The notes under the pieces were generated by a model. That model made no database searches, was not told where the DNA came from, and saw only the letters and a list, made by a program, of their open reading frames with translations. Position numbers and translations under genes: made by a program. A stretch of 64,000 bases of DNA from an uncultured bacterium (GTDB lineage Bacteria > Pseudomonadota > Alphaproteobacteria > Sphingomonadales > Sphingomonadaceae), in contig CAISGR010000039.1 in assembly GCA_903884945.1 (NCBI GenBank), forward strand, positions 1 through 64,000, written 5' to 3'. Positions 24,978 through 33,037 of this stretch are shown piece by piece (the first letter of the stretch is position 1; each line of letters begins with the position of its first letter).

Positions 24978-25559
24978 TCAGATATTGATGATCTGGGTGG
25001 TGGAGGACGACGGCACAAGGGTTTCCGCGCCGGGGTTGAGCTCATTGATCCTGTAGGCGAGCATGCCGGCATAGCTGAGCCATGCCAGATAAGGCACGAG
25101 CAACCAGGCCGCACCCGGCCTGATTCGGCCGAACAGGATCGTCGTCGCCAGGGCCAGGAGGAACAGCAACGCGATCGTTATCAGCGACCAGAAGACCTGG
25201 TGCATGCCGAAGAATAGCGGCGACCAGATCAGGTTCACCGCCATCTGCACCGCGAACACCGCAATGGCCGGGCCGCGCAACCGCGAACCGCGCGCGTGGA
25301 TGATCATCGCGAGCGCGAGGCCGAGCAGGATATAGATGGTCGTCCAGGCGACCGGGAATACCCAGTCGGGTGGCGTCTCCGCCGGCTTGATCAACGCCGC
25401 GTACCAGCTGTTGGCCGAACCGCTCGGTGCGATGCGCGCGGACGTGAACCCCAGCAGCAGGATGAACGGCACGGTGACGACCGCCCAGCGCATGAACGCC
25501 AGCCTCAACTGCTGCTTCGATGCGATTTCCCTCAAGCTTTCGAGCCTTTCCAGTTCCAC
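24978..25559 (-). CDS. tspO: TspO/MBR family membrane protein
   Basis: The 193-residue protein has five predicted transmembrane helices and the Trp-rich TspO pattern: SWYAALIKPAETPPDWVFPV, AWTTIYILLGLALAMI, AVNLIWSPLFFGMHQVFWSL and WLLVPYLAWLSYAGML. TspO proteins bind porphyrins. In Rhodobacter TspO affects photosynthesis-gene expression and tetrapyrrole export. An N-terminal extension of about 20 residues precedes the first helix. The downstream UbiK-like gene is likely co-transcribed. Confidence 0.92.
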   Translation of the reverse strand: MELERLESLREIASKQQLRLAFMRWAVVTVPFILLLGFTSARIAPSGSANSWYAALIKPAETPPDWVFPVAWTTIYILLGLALAMIIHARGSRLRGPAIAVFAVQMAVNLIWSPLFFGMHQVFWSLITIALLFLLALATTILFGRIRPGAAWLLVPYLAWLSYAGMLAYRINELNPGAETLVPSSSTTQIINI

Positions 25560-25671
25560 CGAGTCCCGAGCGCCGGTCTTGGCGCCTTCGGGCGCAACGC
25601 CGGAAGTCCACTATAGAATAACGGACGGACATTTCCTTGGTTAAATTTCGCGCCTGCGAAGCAGACCTGTC

Positions 25672-26409
25672 TCATGCCGGTCGTTCGGCGGCGAGCAGGA
25701 ACTCGACATTGCCCTCGGGCCCGGTGATCGGGCTCTCGACTACGCCTGCGACCCGCCAGCCCCGCGACTCCATCCAGGCAGCGACGTCGGCGCATACGCG
25801 TGCATGGACCGCCGGATCGCGCACCACACCGCCCTTCCCCACTTCCTCCCGCCCGGCCTCGAATTGCGGCTTCACCAGCGCCAGCAGCCGGGCACCGGGG
25901 CGGGCAAACCCCAGCGGGACGTCGAGCACCTTCGCGAGCCCGATAAAGCTCGCGTCGCAGACGATCAGGTCCACCGGTTCCGGGATATGCGCGCCTGTCA
26001 GGATCCGGGCACTGGTCTGCTCATGGACGATCACGCGCGGATCCTGCCGAAGCTTCCACGCAAGCTGGTTGGTACCGCTGTCGACCGCGTAGACGCGCGT
26101 TGCGCCGCGGGTGAGCAGCACGTCGGTAAAGCCGCCCGTGGACGACCCGACGTCGATCGCGACCGCGCCCGTCACGTCCCAGCCGAAATGCTCGAGCCCA
26201 TGTGCCAGCTTGATCCCTCCTCGCGACACCCAGGGATGGTCGCGGCCGCGCACGTCCAGGATCACGTCGTCGGCGATCTGCTGCCCGGGCTTGTCGATCT
26301 TGCGATCGCCGGCGAAGACGAGCCCGGCCATGATCAGCGCCTGCGCGCGCGTGCGGCTCTCGACGAGGCCGCGATCGACGAGGAGTTGATCGGCGCGAAG
26401 CTTTGCCAT
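25672..26409 (-). CDS. tlyA: TlyA-family rRNA 2'-O-methyltransferase
   Basis: The 245-residue protein joins an N-terminal S4 RNA-binding domain (KLRADQLLVDRGLVESRTRA) to an FtsJ-type SAM methyltransferase domain (AIDVGSSTGGFTDVLLTRGA, then DLIVCDASFIGL and LLALVKPQFEAG). Mycobacterial TlyA methylates cytidines of 16S and 23S rRNA; some relatives have been called haemolysins. The start is the ATG at 26409 (MAKLRADQ); a longer frame to 26442 is not family-like. It is divergent from the hydrolase gene. Confidence 0.93.
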   Translation of the reverse strand: MAKLRADQLLVDRGLVESRTRAQALIMAGLVFAGDRKIDKPGQQIADDVILDVRGRDHPWVSRGGIKLAHGLEHFGWDVTGAVAIDVGSSTGGFTDVLLTRGATRVYAVDSGTNQLAWKLRQDPRVIVHEQTSARILTGAHIPEPVDLIVCDASFIGLAKVLDVPLGFARPGARLLALVKPQFEAGREEVGKGGVVRDPAVHARVCADVAAWMESRGWRVAGVVESPITGPEGNVEFLLAAERPA

Positions 26410-26680
26410 GCCTGCCCCTACCAAGCCGAGTCGCGGCGGCATAGCCTTTGCCGAGCACGGGTGCCGCCGGTTCGCGACAGGCCCGGAGCCGGTGAATCAC
26501 CCCCGGATCGCGACCGGACGATCGGACCGTTTCGGATTGTCGCGGCGCCTGTTCAGTCCGTCGCAATCGCTATTGCCGACTAGATTAGTAGGAATATCTT
26601 GGTCATGGGAGGCGTGGTCGCACGGCGTCCCCCTAGAGCTTCGGGCGGCCACGTCTCCTCCAGCGAGAGGAGTATGTCAG

Positions 26681-27361
26681 ATGGGAAGCTTTTCCCCCTA
26701 CGATCCGACGCAACCGACGATCCTCACCGTGCCCGGGCTCGGCGGATCGGGGCCTTCGCATTGGCAAAGCCTGTGGGAAAGCGCCCGCCCGGATACCGTG
26801 CGTGTCGAACTCGGCATGTGGACCACGCCGCACCGCAATGCCTGGGTGACCAAGCTCGATCAGGCGATCCGCTCGGCGCAAGCGCCGGTCATCCTGGCGG
26901 CGCACAGCCTCGGCTGCCTTGCCGTTGCCTGGTGGGCCGAACTGACACGACAGCCCTATGGCTGGCCGGTCGCGGGCGCATTGCTCGTCGCTCCCGCCGA
27001 TGTCGACCGGCCCGATGCGCAGGCCGATCTGAAAGCGTTCAAGCCGACCCCCGTCACCCCGCTGCCCTTTCCGTCGATCGTGGTCGCCAGCCGCGACGAC
27101 CCGTGGATCACGATCGAGCGGGCGCACAGCCTGGCAGCTGCCTGGGGCAGCCATTTCGTCGATGCAGGCGAACAGGGCCATCTCAACGCGGCCAGTGGCA
27201 TTGGCTGGTGGAGCGAAGGCCAGGAACTGCTCAACCGGGTCATCCACGCGTCAGGGGACCGGCGCGGCCGTCCCCGCGCGCCGGGCGATGCGCGATCGAT
27301 CCTCGCCGTCAACGCGACCGATGCCGCGCAGACGCACTATCTGGGCGAGCGGGCAGTCTGA
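26681..27361 (+). CDS. RBBP9/YdeN-type serine hydrolase
   Basis: The 226-residue alpha/beta hydrolase starts at the ATG at 26681 (MGSFSPYDPTQPTILTVPGL), with GAGAGGAG eight bases upstream. The nucleophile elbow is AAHSLGCLAV with Ser at about residue 76. The acidic residue is in VASRDDPWIT and the His is in GEQGHLNAASG, a complete triad in the order of the RBBP9 family. It has an approximately 40-residue C-terminal extension beyond the usual fold. The substrate is unknown. The 271 bases upstream, shared with tlyA, hold divergent promoters but no feature I can name. Confidence 0.85.
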   Translation: MGSFSPYDPTQPTILTVPGLGGSGPSHWQSLWESARPDTVRVELGMWTTPHRNAWVTKLDQAIRSAQAPVILAAHSLGCLAVAWWAELTRQPYGWPVAGALLVAPADVDRPDAQADLKAFKPTPVTPLPFPSIVVASRDDPWITIERAHSLAAAWGSHFVDAGEQGHLNAASGIGWWSEGQELLNRVIHASGDRRGRPRAPGDARSILAVNATDAAQTHYLGERAV

Positions 27362-27365
27362 CGGG

Positions 27366-28073
27366 TCAGTCGAAGAACAGATAGCCCGGGTCGAATTCAG
27401 CGAACCCCCGGAGCGCGGGCCAGTCGCGGATCTCGACCTGGCCCTGGCGGAACTCGACTAGCCCCTGTTCGCGCAATTGCCGGAGCATGCGGTTGGCATG
27501 CACCGGCGTCAGCCCGGTCGCATCCGCCAGGTCAATCTGCGTCAGCGGTAGCGCAAAGCGGGTGCCCTCGGTCATGCCGACACGCTCGAGCCGCAGGAAC
27601 ATTTCGCAGAACAAATGGGCGAGTCGCACCGCCGCCGAGCGTGCGCCGATCGACACGATCCATTCGCGGTTGATCGCGGCATCGATCAGAGTCGATCGCC
27701 ACAGCAATTCGGTCAAGGTCGCTGATTGCTCGGTCAGGGCACGGATCGCAGCATGCGGGAAAAGGGCGACCTTTACCGGCGTGAGCGCCGCGACCGAATG
27801 CTCGAGGCGCTTGAGCGGATAGCTGTGCAGGTCGACGAAATCGCCGGGCACATGGATCGCCAGAATTTGCCGCCGCCCCTCCGGCGTATCCTTGTAGCGT
27901 TCGATGAACCCCTCCAGCAGCAGGGTACATTGGGTCAGCGGCACCTGCTGCCGTACGATGATCTGCTTCGCGCGGAATTCCGCGGTGCGGATCACCGCGG
28001 CTTCCAGCGATGCTGACTCTGAATCGCTGAGCTTGGGAACACGATGCGTCTGCAGGAAATTTCGCGTGAACAT
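27366..28073 (-). CDS. Crp/Fnr-family transcriptional regulator
   Basis: The 235-residue protein has an N-terminal cyclic-nucleotide-binding-like beta roll (VRQQVPLTQCTLLLEGFIER, RQILAIHVPGDFVDLHSYPL) and a C-terminal winged helix (LPLTQIDLADATGLTPVHAN, RMLRQLREQGLVEFRQGQVE). It lacks the cluster-binding N-terminal cysteines of FNR and has no clear cAMP-binding RS pair, so its ligand is unknown. It is divergent from a small gene with an EcfG-type promoter. Confidence 0.9.
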   Translation of the reverse strand: MFTRNFLQTHRVPKLSDSESASLEAAVIRTAEFRAKQIIVRQQVPLTQCTLLLEGFIERYKDTPEGRRQILAIHVPGDFVDLHSYPLKRLEHSVAALTPVKVALFPHAAIRALTEQSATLTELLWRSTLIDAAINREWIVSIGARSAAVRLAHLFCEMFLRLERVGMTEGTRFALPLTQIDLADATGLTPVHANRMLRQLREQGLVEFRQGQVEIRDWPALRGFAEFDPGYLFFD

Positions 28074-28087
28074 GGCTCAACCTTATC

Positions 28088-28113
28088 GGAACCGGAGGCC
28101 TTCCGCCCACGTT
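28088..28113 (+). promoter_or_regulatory. EcfG-type (general stress response) promoter
   Basis: GGAAC (28088-28092), 17 bases, CGTT (28110-28113): an exact match to the alphaproteobacterial EcfG consensus GGAAC-N16/17-CGTT. It reads toward the 61-residue gene, whose ATG lies 31 bases downstream. EcfG is released by PhyR from the anti-sigma factor NepR under stress. Confidence 0.75.
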
Positions 28114-28144
28114 TTTGTTAATCCCGGGAAAGGTCAATGCAGAA

Positions 28145-28330
28145 ATGTCGAACAAGGCCCACGATGTGCCCACCAAGGTAACCGCGGAACAGGGCGAAGT
28201 GATGCTCGACGGGCCGGGCGGCCTCGCCATCTCGTTCACGCTCGACGCCGCATCCAAATCGGCGTCGGCGATTGCCGAAGCGGTGGATGAGGTGCACCGT
28301 CAGGCCGAAAAAGCGCAGCGTCCCAAATAA
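28145..28330 (+). CDS. Small stress-regulated protein of unknown function
   Basis: A 61-residue protein (MSNKAHDVPTKVTAEQGEVM) with a short beta-like central segment (GGLAISFTLDAAS) and a helical C-terminus (SAIAEAVDEVHRQAEKA). No signal peptide or transmembrane segment is present. GGGAAAGG lies upstream of the ATG at 28145; a start at 28115 would fall almost on the transcription start predicted from the EcfG promoter. Small genes of unknown function are common in EcfG regulons, which is what the promoter suggests. Confidence 0.65.
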   Translation: MSNKAHDVPTKVTAEQGEVMLDGPGGLAISFTLDAASKSASAIAEAVDEVHRQAEKAQRPK

Positions 28331-28399
28331 TACCCCACCCCAGCCCATTTACCATGCCGTCGAGGACGGGCTTAACCGCGTCGCCGGTAGTGAACGGGC

Positions 28400-28603
28400 A
28401 TGCCCTACGCCAAACTCTTCCGCAGTCGCTGGGCGGCACTCCTCTGGGCTGGCGGCATCCTGTGGACGGCGGTCGACGTCGCCGGTTACGCGCCCTCGAA
28501 GGCTCCGGAAAACGCGGCTGTGGCCACCGACACCGACGCGACGGGTGAAGTAGTGCAGAATGGCGATCTCGCGATTCTCGCCAGCGTGATGAACGGGAAC
28601 TAG
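28400..28603 (+). CDS. Small single-span membrane or secreted protein
   Basis: A 67-residue protein (MPYAKLFRSRWAALLWAGGI) with a hydrophobic segment at about residues 12-30 and a polar C-terminus (TDTDATGEVVQNGDLAILAS). No family is recognised. It lies 69 bases after the previous small gene on the same strand. Its stop overlaps the end of the convergent DMT-family gene by four bases. Confidence 0.5.
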   Translation: MPYAKLFRSRWAALLWAGGILWTAVDVAGYAPSKAPENAAVATDTDATGEVVQNGDLAILASVMNGN

Positions 28604-28935
28604 CGGCCCGCGAACATGAACGCAGCGGCGCCGACCAGGCAGACAAAGGCGCCGAGATGGCGCCAGCCAAGAGGTTCGCCGAGCACGGCCACCATGAAGA
28701 CGCCGAACACGAGGAGGGTGATCACCTCCTGCGTGATCTTGAGCTGTCCCCCGGTCCAGCCCGCGGCGTAGCCTAGGCGGTTGGCCGGCACCGCCAGGCA
28801 ATATTCGAACAGCGCGATGCCCCAACTGATCAGGATGACCAGGATCAGCGGTTTGCTCATCCCGCCCTTGAGGTGCCAGTACCAGGCAATCGTCATGAAG
28901 CAGTTGGAAGCGATCAGCAGTAATAGCGTTGGCAT
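28600..28935 (-). CDS. DMT-family membrane protein (DUF486 type)
   Basis: The 111-residue protein has four hydrophobic helices. It matches the DUF486 type with MTIAWYWHLK, ISWGIALFEYCLAVPANRLG and GGQLKITQEVITLLVFGVFM. These are short relatives of drug/metabolite transporters, similar to one half of an EamA protein, with unknown substrates. The ATG at 28935 (MPTLLLLIAS) is preferred over an upstream one that adds nine polar residues. Confidence 0.85.
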   Translation of the reverse strand: MPTLLLLIASNCFMTIAWYWHLKGGMSKPLILVILISWGIALFEYCLAVPANRLGYAAGWTGGQLKITQEVITLLVFGVFMVAVLGEPLGWRHLGAFVCLVGAAAFMFAGR

Positions 28936-29021
28936 CGGCCGGTCCGTCGGAGAGGGTGGCACCAGGCCTTAGCGCAGGGCCGGGACGGCGTGCCAATCCT
29001 CATTGCCAACGGGCCAGGGCT

Positions 29022-29957
29022 CTAGCTGGAGGTGCATGCCAGCGGCGGCAGCTTCGGCCTGGTAAAGGTCGCGGCCTTGCCCTTGCCGCGCAATTCATAA
29101 CCGCCCCCCGCGTACCAGATGCCCGAGGCCGGGCGCTGGCCCCTCAATACGGCGAGCACCGTACCGGCCGAGCGCACCGTCGCGGTGTCGGCACGATTGT
29201 CGAAACGGACGTTGATGCGGCTGCCGTCGATACAGCGATAGACTGCGCTGACGATCGCCGGCGTGGGATCGCCCGCCGGGGCGGTCGCGCCGGGGCTCGG
29301 CTTGATTTCCGCGCTGCGGATATGCCAGCTCTTCTGCGCCGCTGTCGCGCCGTCGATATCGCCGACCCGATGAAGCGTGACGCTGCCGATCATGTAGACC
29401 GGCTTCGCCCCCTGTTTCAGCCGCGCATAGACCTGCACCGGGACGGTGACGTAGCGCTGCCCCGCGCCGGCATCGACATCGCCCGGCGCGCCGATATTGG
29501 CGTGATATTCGGAATATTTGGCGAAGCTTGCGGCAAAGGCCTCCGCCGCCATGCCGGATGCCTTGCCGCCATCGTCCCACAGCGCCCACGCCTGGCGATA
29601 TTTTCCCTCCCCGAGCAAGGCATAATAGGTCTGGACGACATTGGCCGCGCCCTGTGCGCTATCGTGCGCGAAGGGCGCCTCGGAGACCGGGGTGCGATCA
29701 TCCGGCAGGCCGCCGGGCGTACCCGGCTCAGGGGGCGTGAGCGGGGCCGGCGTTCCCGCGGCAGCGGGCGCGATCTCGTCCGGCGCCGGCGTTTCGGTCT
29801 CGGCCACTTCCTGCGCGCCATTCGCATAGGCGTCGACGCTGCCCTGCGCCTGCACGGCGGCGCTGTTGATATCCACGCTGCCGGCAGCGTTATCGGCCCT
29901 GTGACCCGGCGAACAGGCGGCGGCGAACAGCAGGGGGAGCGCGACGAAGCGGCGCAT
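29022..29957 (-). CDS. Lipoprotein with C-terminal MliC-like domain
   Basis: The 311-residue protein has a lipoprotein signal (MRRFVALPLLFAAAC, Cys at 15) and a Pro/Ala/Glu-rich linker (about 50-95). A central globular domain follows (ANVVQTYYALLGEGKYRQAW). The C-terminal domain of about 80 residues has YRCIDGSRINVRFDNRADTA and a final LPPLAC, resembling the MliC/PliC lysozyme inhibitor. Such proteins protect the periplasm against host or predator lysozyme. The domain call is from the C-terminal pattern and paired Cys only. A weaker EcfG-like promoter lies 38 bases upstream. Confidence 0.75.
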   Translation of the reverse strand: MRRFVALPLLFAAACSPGHRADNAAGSVDINSAAVQAQGSVDAYANGAQEVAETETPAPDEIAPAAAGTPAPLTPPEPGTPGGLPDDRTPVSEAPFAHDSAQGAANVVQTYYALLGEGKYRQAWALWDDGGKASGMAAEAFAASFAKYSEYHANIGAPGDVDAGAGQRYVTVPVQVYARLKQGAKPVYMIGSVTLHRVGDIDGATAAQKSWHIRSAEIKPSPGATAPAGDPTPAIVSAVYRCIDGSRINVRFDNRADTATVRSAGTVLAVLRGQRPASGIWYAGGGYELRGKGKAATFTRPKLPPLACTSS

Positions 29958-29995
29958 GGCTCAATCAACCTTGTCTATTCAAAGGGGAACGCCTC

Positions 29996-30020
29996 AACCC
30001 CCGCGACGGCACAACGTTCC
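29996..30020 (-). promoter_or_regulatory. Possible EcfG-type promoter of the MliC-like lipoprotein gene
   Basis: On the minus strand GGAAC (30016-30020) is followed after 16 bases by GGTT (29996-29999), one base off the consensus CGTT. The distance to the lipoprotein ATG (38 bases) is almost the same as at the acidic-protein promoter. This is a lower-confidence site than those at 28088 and 31678. Confidence 0.4.
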
Positions 30021-30031
30021 CCCGTTCGGGA

Positions 30032-30475
30032 TCATTTCACCGCGCTGAAGTCCTGGAAACGCTCGTTTCCGACAAAGCCGAGTTTCGTGATGCCGGAGCG
30101 CTTGATCGTCGCGAGCGTCTGGTCGAACCGCTCGTAGCGCGCGGCGCCGTCCGCGCTGAACTCGATCTGGGCATCGGAATCGGCGCGCACCGCGTCGAGA
30201 CGGACGCGCAATGCCTTGTCGTCGATCGGCGCGCCGTCAAACGCCAATCGCCCGTCCGCATCGAGCACGATCCGATGGATGCGCGGCTGGTGGGTGTCGA
30301 CCGCCCCCCCCGACGGCAGGTCGATCGGCACCTTATGCGTCATCATCGGGATGGTCATGATCAGCGTCACGATCAGCACGAGGAGGACATCGATCAGCGG
30401 CGTGATGTTCATCGAGGCGAAGGGTTCGGCGTCGTGGATCGTCGACGTCCGGAATGCCAGTGCGCGTGCGCTCAT
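30032..30475 (-). CDS. exbD: ExbD/TolR-type biopolymer transport protein (orphan)
   Basis: The 147-residue protein has one transmembrane helix (about 23-45) with the functional Asp in MNITPLIDVLLVLIV, and a periplasmic domain with the ExbD pattern (LRVRLDAVRADSDAQIEFSA, then LATIKRSGITKLGFVGNERF). ExbD works with ExbB and TonB to couple proton motive force to outer-membrane transport. No exbB, tolQ or tonB gene lies beside it, so it must use partners encoded elsewhere. A 6-bp inverted repeat sits 15 bases upstream of its start. Confidence 0.9.
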   Translation of the reverse strand: MSARALAFRTSTIHDAEPFASMNITPLIDVLLVLIVTLIMTIPMMTHKVPIDLPSGGAVDTHQPRIHRIVLDADGRLAFDGAPIDDKALRVRLDAVRADSDAQIEFSADGAARYERFDQTLATIKRSGITKLGFVGNERFQDFSAVK

Positions 30476-30490
30476 CTCATCCTCCCTTGA

Positions 30491-30508
30491 ATGGTGACGT
30501 TACACCAT
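30491..30508. promoter_or_regulatory. Inverted repeat upstream of exbD
   Basis: ATGGTG-ACGTTA-CACCAT (30491-30508) has perfect 6-bp arms and starts 15 bases upstream of the exbD ATG. A metal-responsive repressor would be a natural candidate for a TonB-system gene, but the sequence does not clearly match a Fur or Zur box. Confidence 0.35.
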
Positions 30509-30634
30509 ATCATAGCAAGGCGCTGCGACAAGCGCCGACTTGGCCGAGGCTGAGGGGAGTGTCGGTCCGGTCGCGCCCAATATGGCAAGAGCGATCGGTA
30601 GCGCGGCGACGGAATATTTTCTGACGCTACGTCT

Positions 30635-31231
30635 TCAGCAATTCTCGTATTTCCAGTTGCGGCGCTTGCCCTGGCGCAGCATCCCGATCGCCTCGGCGAC
30701 CCGTTTCGCCCTGGTCTCGGGGCGCTTCGCCTCACCGATCCATTCACAATATTCGCGCCGGCAACTCGGCGGAAATCCGTTGAACGTGGCGGCCGCCGCA
30801 TCATCGTCGGCCAGCGCCTCGGCCAGTTCGGGCGGCACGGCCGCCTCCGGCCTGGGCGGCCGTACCTTGCGCTGGACCGCCCCCTCGCCGGCATCCACCA
30901 GTGCAGCCGCGGCCCGGACGAGCGCCTCGAGCTCTGCATCGCCGGGAAGATCGGCGACCGAGGTCAGCCGGCCGAACTGTCCCATCGCTTCGCCTTCATG
31001 GCCGGTCGCGACCGCATCGCGCCGCCAGAAGCCGAAACTCGCATGCGCCTTGAACGCTGCCATGATGGCGAGCGGATGGCCATGATAGTCGAAAAAGGGC
31101 TTGCCCCATTTCATCGTCTCGACAACCTCCGGGCAGGCGGCGTGCACACAGGCACGAACATGCCGAAGGATCGGCTTCGCGAATTCGGCCTGCTTGTCGA
31201 TATAGGCGTCGATACGCGGATCGGTCGGCAT
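30635..31231 (-). CDS. YdeI/OmdA-type protein (DUF1801 plus OmdA domain)
   Basis: The 198-residue protein combines a DUF1801 domain (VHAACPEVVETMKWGKPFFD, then ASFGFWRRDA) with a C-terminal OmdA-type bacteriocin-resistance/YdeI segment (PPELAEALADDDAAAATFNG, then SCRREYCEWIGEAKRPETRA). Family members are linked to stress tolerance in some bacteria, but the biochemical role is not established. It stands alone with GGAGGAC before its ATG. Confidence 0.88.
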   Translation of the reverse strand: MPTDPRIDAYIDKQAEFAKPILRHVRACVHAACPEVVETMKWGKPFFDYHGHPLAIMAAFKAHASFGFWRRDAVATGHEGEAMGQFGRLTSVADLPGDAELEALVRAAAALVDAGEGAVQRKVRPPRPEAAVPPELAEALADDDAAAATFNGFPPSCRREYCEWIGEAKRPETRAKRVAEAIGMLRQGKRRNWKYENC

Positions 31232-31302
31232 GGCATGTCCTCCGGCCCCGACCCTATTCAGGCCGGGCGGGGCCGGTCAATCCGCCATGGGACCGGGGCT
31301 CC

Positions 31303-31632
31303 TCAGGGCTTCAGCGCCTTGTCGTCGGCATCGTCGAGATCATCCTCGTCGACATCGCCATCCTCGAAGTCCTCCTGCAGGTCGTCCTCGTCGAGATCGT
31401 CCTCGTCTTCATCGGCCTCGTCGTCTTCCTCTCCGATTTCGTCGCTCTCCATTTCGAGGTCGTCATCGTCATCCTCATCCCCGGTATCGGGGGTGAGATC
31501 GGTCAGGATCGTGCCGTCGGTCGGGCCGTCGCCCGTCACCTCGAGAATCTCGGCGCGCTGGCTCTCGTCATAGCCTTCCTCGTCGAAACCGTCGTCGCCC
31601 GGTCCCTCGCCCGGTACCCGGTGGCCACCCAT
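31303..31632 (-). CDS. Highly acidic, probably disordered protein
   Basis: The 109-residue protein has an ordinary N-terminal half (MGGHRVPGEGPGDDGFDEEG). The second half is almost entirely Asp and Glu (for example DEDDDDDLEMESDEIGEEDD), with an extremely low predicted pI. There is no transmembrane segment. The ATG at 31632 has GGGAG nine bases upstream; an ATG at 31638 is also possible. An exact EcfG-type promoter precedes it, so it probably belongs to the general stress response. Function unknown. Acidic tracts of this kind can bind cations or basic proteins, which is inference. Confidence 0.65.
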   Translation of the reverse strand: MGGHRVPGEGPGDDGFDEEGYDESQRAEILEVTGDGPTDGTILTDLTPDTGDEDDDDDLEMESDEIGEEDDEADEDEDDLDEDDLQEDFEDGDVDEDDLDDADDKALKP

Positions 31633-31677
31633 GCTCATCGTCCGTCTCCCAGCCGCGTGATGCAGCGTCTCCGAGCG

Positions 31678-31702
31678 AACGAGACTAGACCAAAGCGGTT
31701 CC
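31678..31702 (-). promoter_or_regulatory. EcfG-type promoter of the acidic-protein gene
   Basis: On the minus strand GGAAC (31698-31702), 16 bases, CGTT (31678-31681): an exact consensus match. The -10 is 39-45 bases before the candidate start codons at 31638 and 31632. Confidence 0.75.
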
Positions 31703-31722
31703 GCCGTCTCGCAGCGAAGCGG

Positions 31723-32949
31723 TCAATGCGGCCGAAACAAGCGGCCGCGCTCGGTCACCGTGATGATCGCCAGCGAAATGATGCCGCAGCACAGGAAGCC
31801 GAGGTGCAGCGGCAAGGTCGTGCCGGCAAAGGACTGGCCGATCAGGGTGCCGATCAGTGCGCCCGCGGTCACGTTGATGAAGCCCTGAATACTGGAGGCG
31901 GTGCCCGCGATCGCGCCCATGTCCTGCATCGCCATCGCGCCGAAATTGGCGCTGGCCAGGCCGAAGCAGCCCATGGTCAGCGCCTGCAGCACGACGAACA
32001 GGGCCAGGTTCTCGCCCCCGAGCGTCCAGATCACCACATTGACCAGCGAGATCACGATCATCGTGACCACCGCGCTGTGCGACAGGAAGCGCGAACCGAG
32101 TCGCATCACCACGCGCGAATTGAGCAGATTGGCGACCGCCATCATCCCGGCCGTTCCGGCGAACACCAGATTGAGATGCTCGCCGGCGTGGAAGACGGTC
32201 GTCACGATCTGCTGGACTGATGTGATGTAACCGAACAGCGCGCCCTGCAGCGCGGTCGCCGCCAGCGTGTAGCCAAGCGACCAGCGATCGGTCAGGGTCG
32301 TCCGATAGCCCTCGAACAGGCGCGCGATCGAGAAGTTTCGCCGCTCCCCGGCCAATGTTTCCGGCATGCGCAGGCCGAACCAGACCAGCACGATCGCGGT
32401 CAGTACGCCGATCACGCTGAAGATCAGCCGCCAGGATCCGAAGAAGAGGATGAACTGGCCAAGTGTCGGCGCCATCACCGGCGCGATCATGAACACGATG
32501 ACGACCAGGCTCATCACCCGTGCCATCGGCCGGCCCGAATAACAGTCGCGCACGATCGCGATCGTCACCACCCGCGTCGCCGCCACGGCGATCCCGCCGA
32601 ACAGGCGCGCCGCGAGCAGCAGGGTGAAACTGCCGGACAGGGCAGCGACCGCATTGGCGACGCCATAGCACATCAGCGCGGCCATCATCACCGGCCTCCG
32701 GCCGAACCGGTCCGCCAGCGGCCCGTGGATCAACTGGCCCGTTCCCAGCCCGGCCAGGTAGATGGCGATGACGAACTGCCGTTCATTCTCGGTCGCCACG
32801 CCGAGCCTTGCCCCGATCGCCGGAAGCGCGGGCAGCATCGTATCGACGCCGATCGCGCCGAGCGCCATCAGCGAGGCGACCATCACGACGAATTCGCGAA
32901 AGCCGAATGGAGCCGTATTGTGGGAATCGAGAGCCTGGGCGGTGGACAT
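31723..32949 (-). CDS. MFS drug-resistance transporter (Bcr/CflA type)
   Basis: The 408-residue protein has 12 predicted transmembrane helices and the MFS motif A (HGPLADRFGRRPVM) between helices 2 and 3. The Bcr/CflA pattern is clear (LPALPAIGARLGV, AIYLAGLGTGQLIHGPLADR, VVTIAIVRDCYSGRPMARVM). Members export drugs or dipeptides by proton antiport. No regulator lies directly beside it. Its start is 117 bases from the divergent lipoprotein gene at 33067. Confidence 0.92.
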   Translation of the reverse strand: MSTAQALDSHNTAPFGFREFVVMVASLMALGAIGVDTMLPALPAIGARLGVATENERQFVIAIYLAGLGTGQLIHGPLADRFGRRPVMMAALMCYGVANAVAALSGSFTLLLAARLFGGIAVAATRVVTIAIVRDCYSGRPMARVMSLVVIVFMIAPVMAPTLGQFILFFGSWRLIFSVIGVLTAIVLVWFGLRMPETLAGERRNFSIARLFEGYRTTLTDRWSLGYTLAATALQGALFGYITSVQQIVTTVFHAGEHLNLVFAGTAGMMAVANLLNSRVVMRLGSRFLSHSAVVTMIVISLVNVVIWTLGGENLALFVVLQALTMGCFGLASANFGAMAMQDMGAIAGTASSIQGFINVTAGALIGTLIGQSFAGTTLPLHLGFLCCGIISLAIITVTERGRLFRPH

Positions 32950-33037
32950 GCGCAGGCCCTCATACAGACGTGCCTCGTCAGGTCACCCCCAAGTTTACCG
33001 GAATAGCTTGACGTTCCGCGTGATGCCACATAGTGTG

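Noticed and set aside
31641..31722. MFS gene or acidic-protein gene continuing through the intergenic space
   Set aside because: The space contains an exact EcfG promoter and stop codons in the relevant frames.
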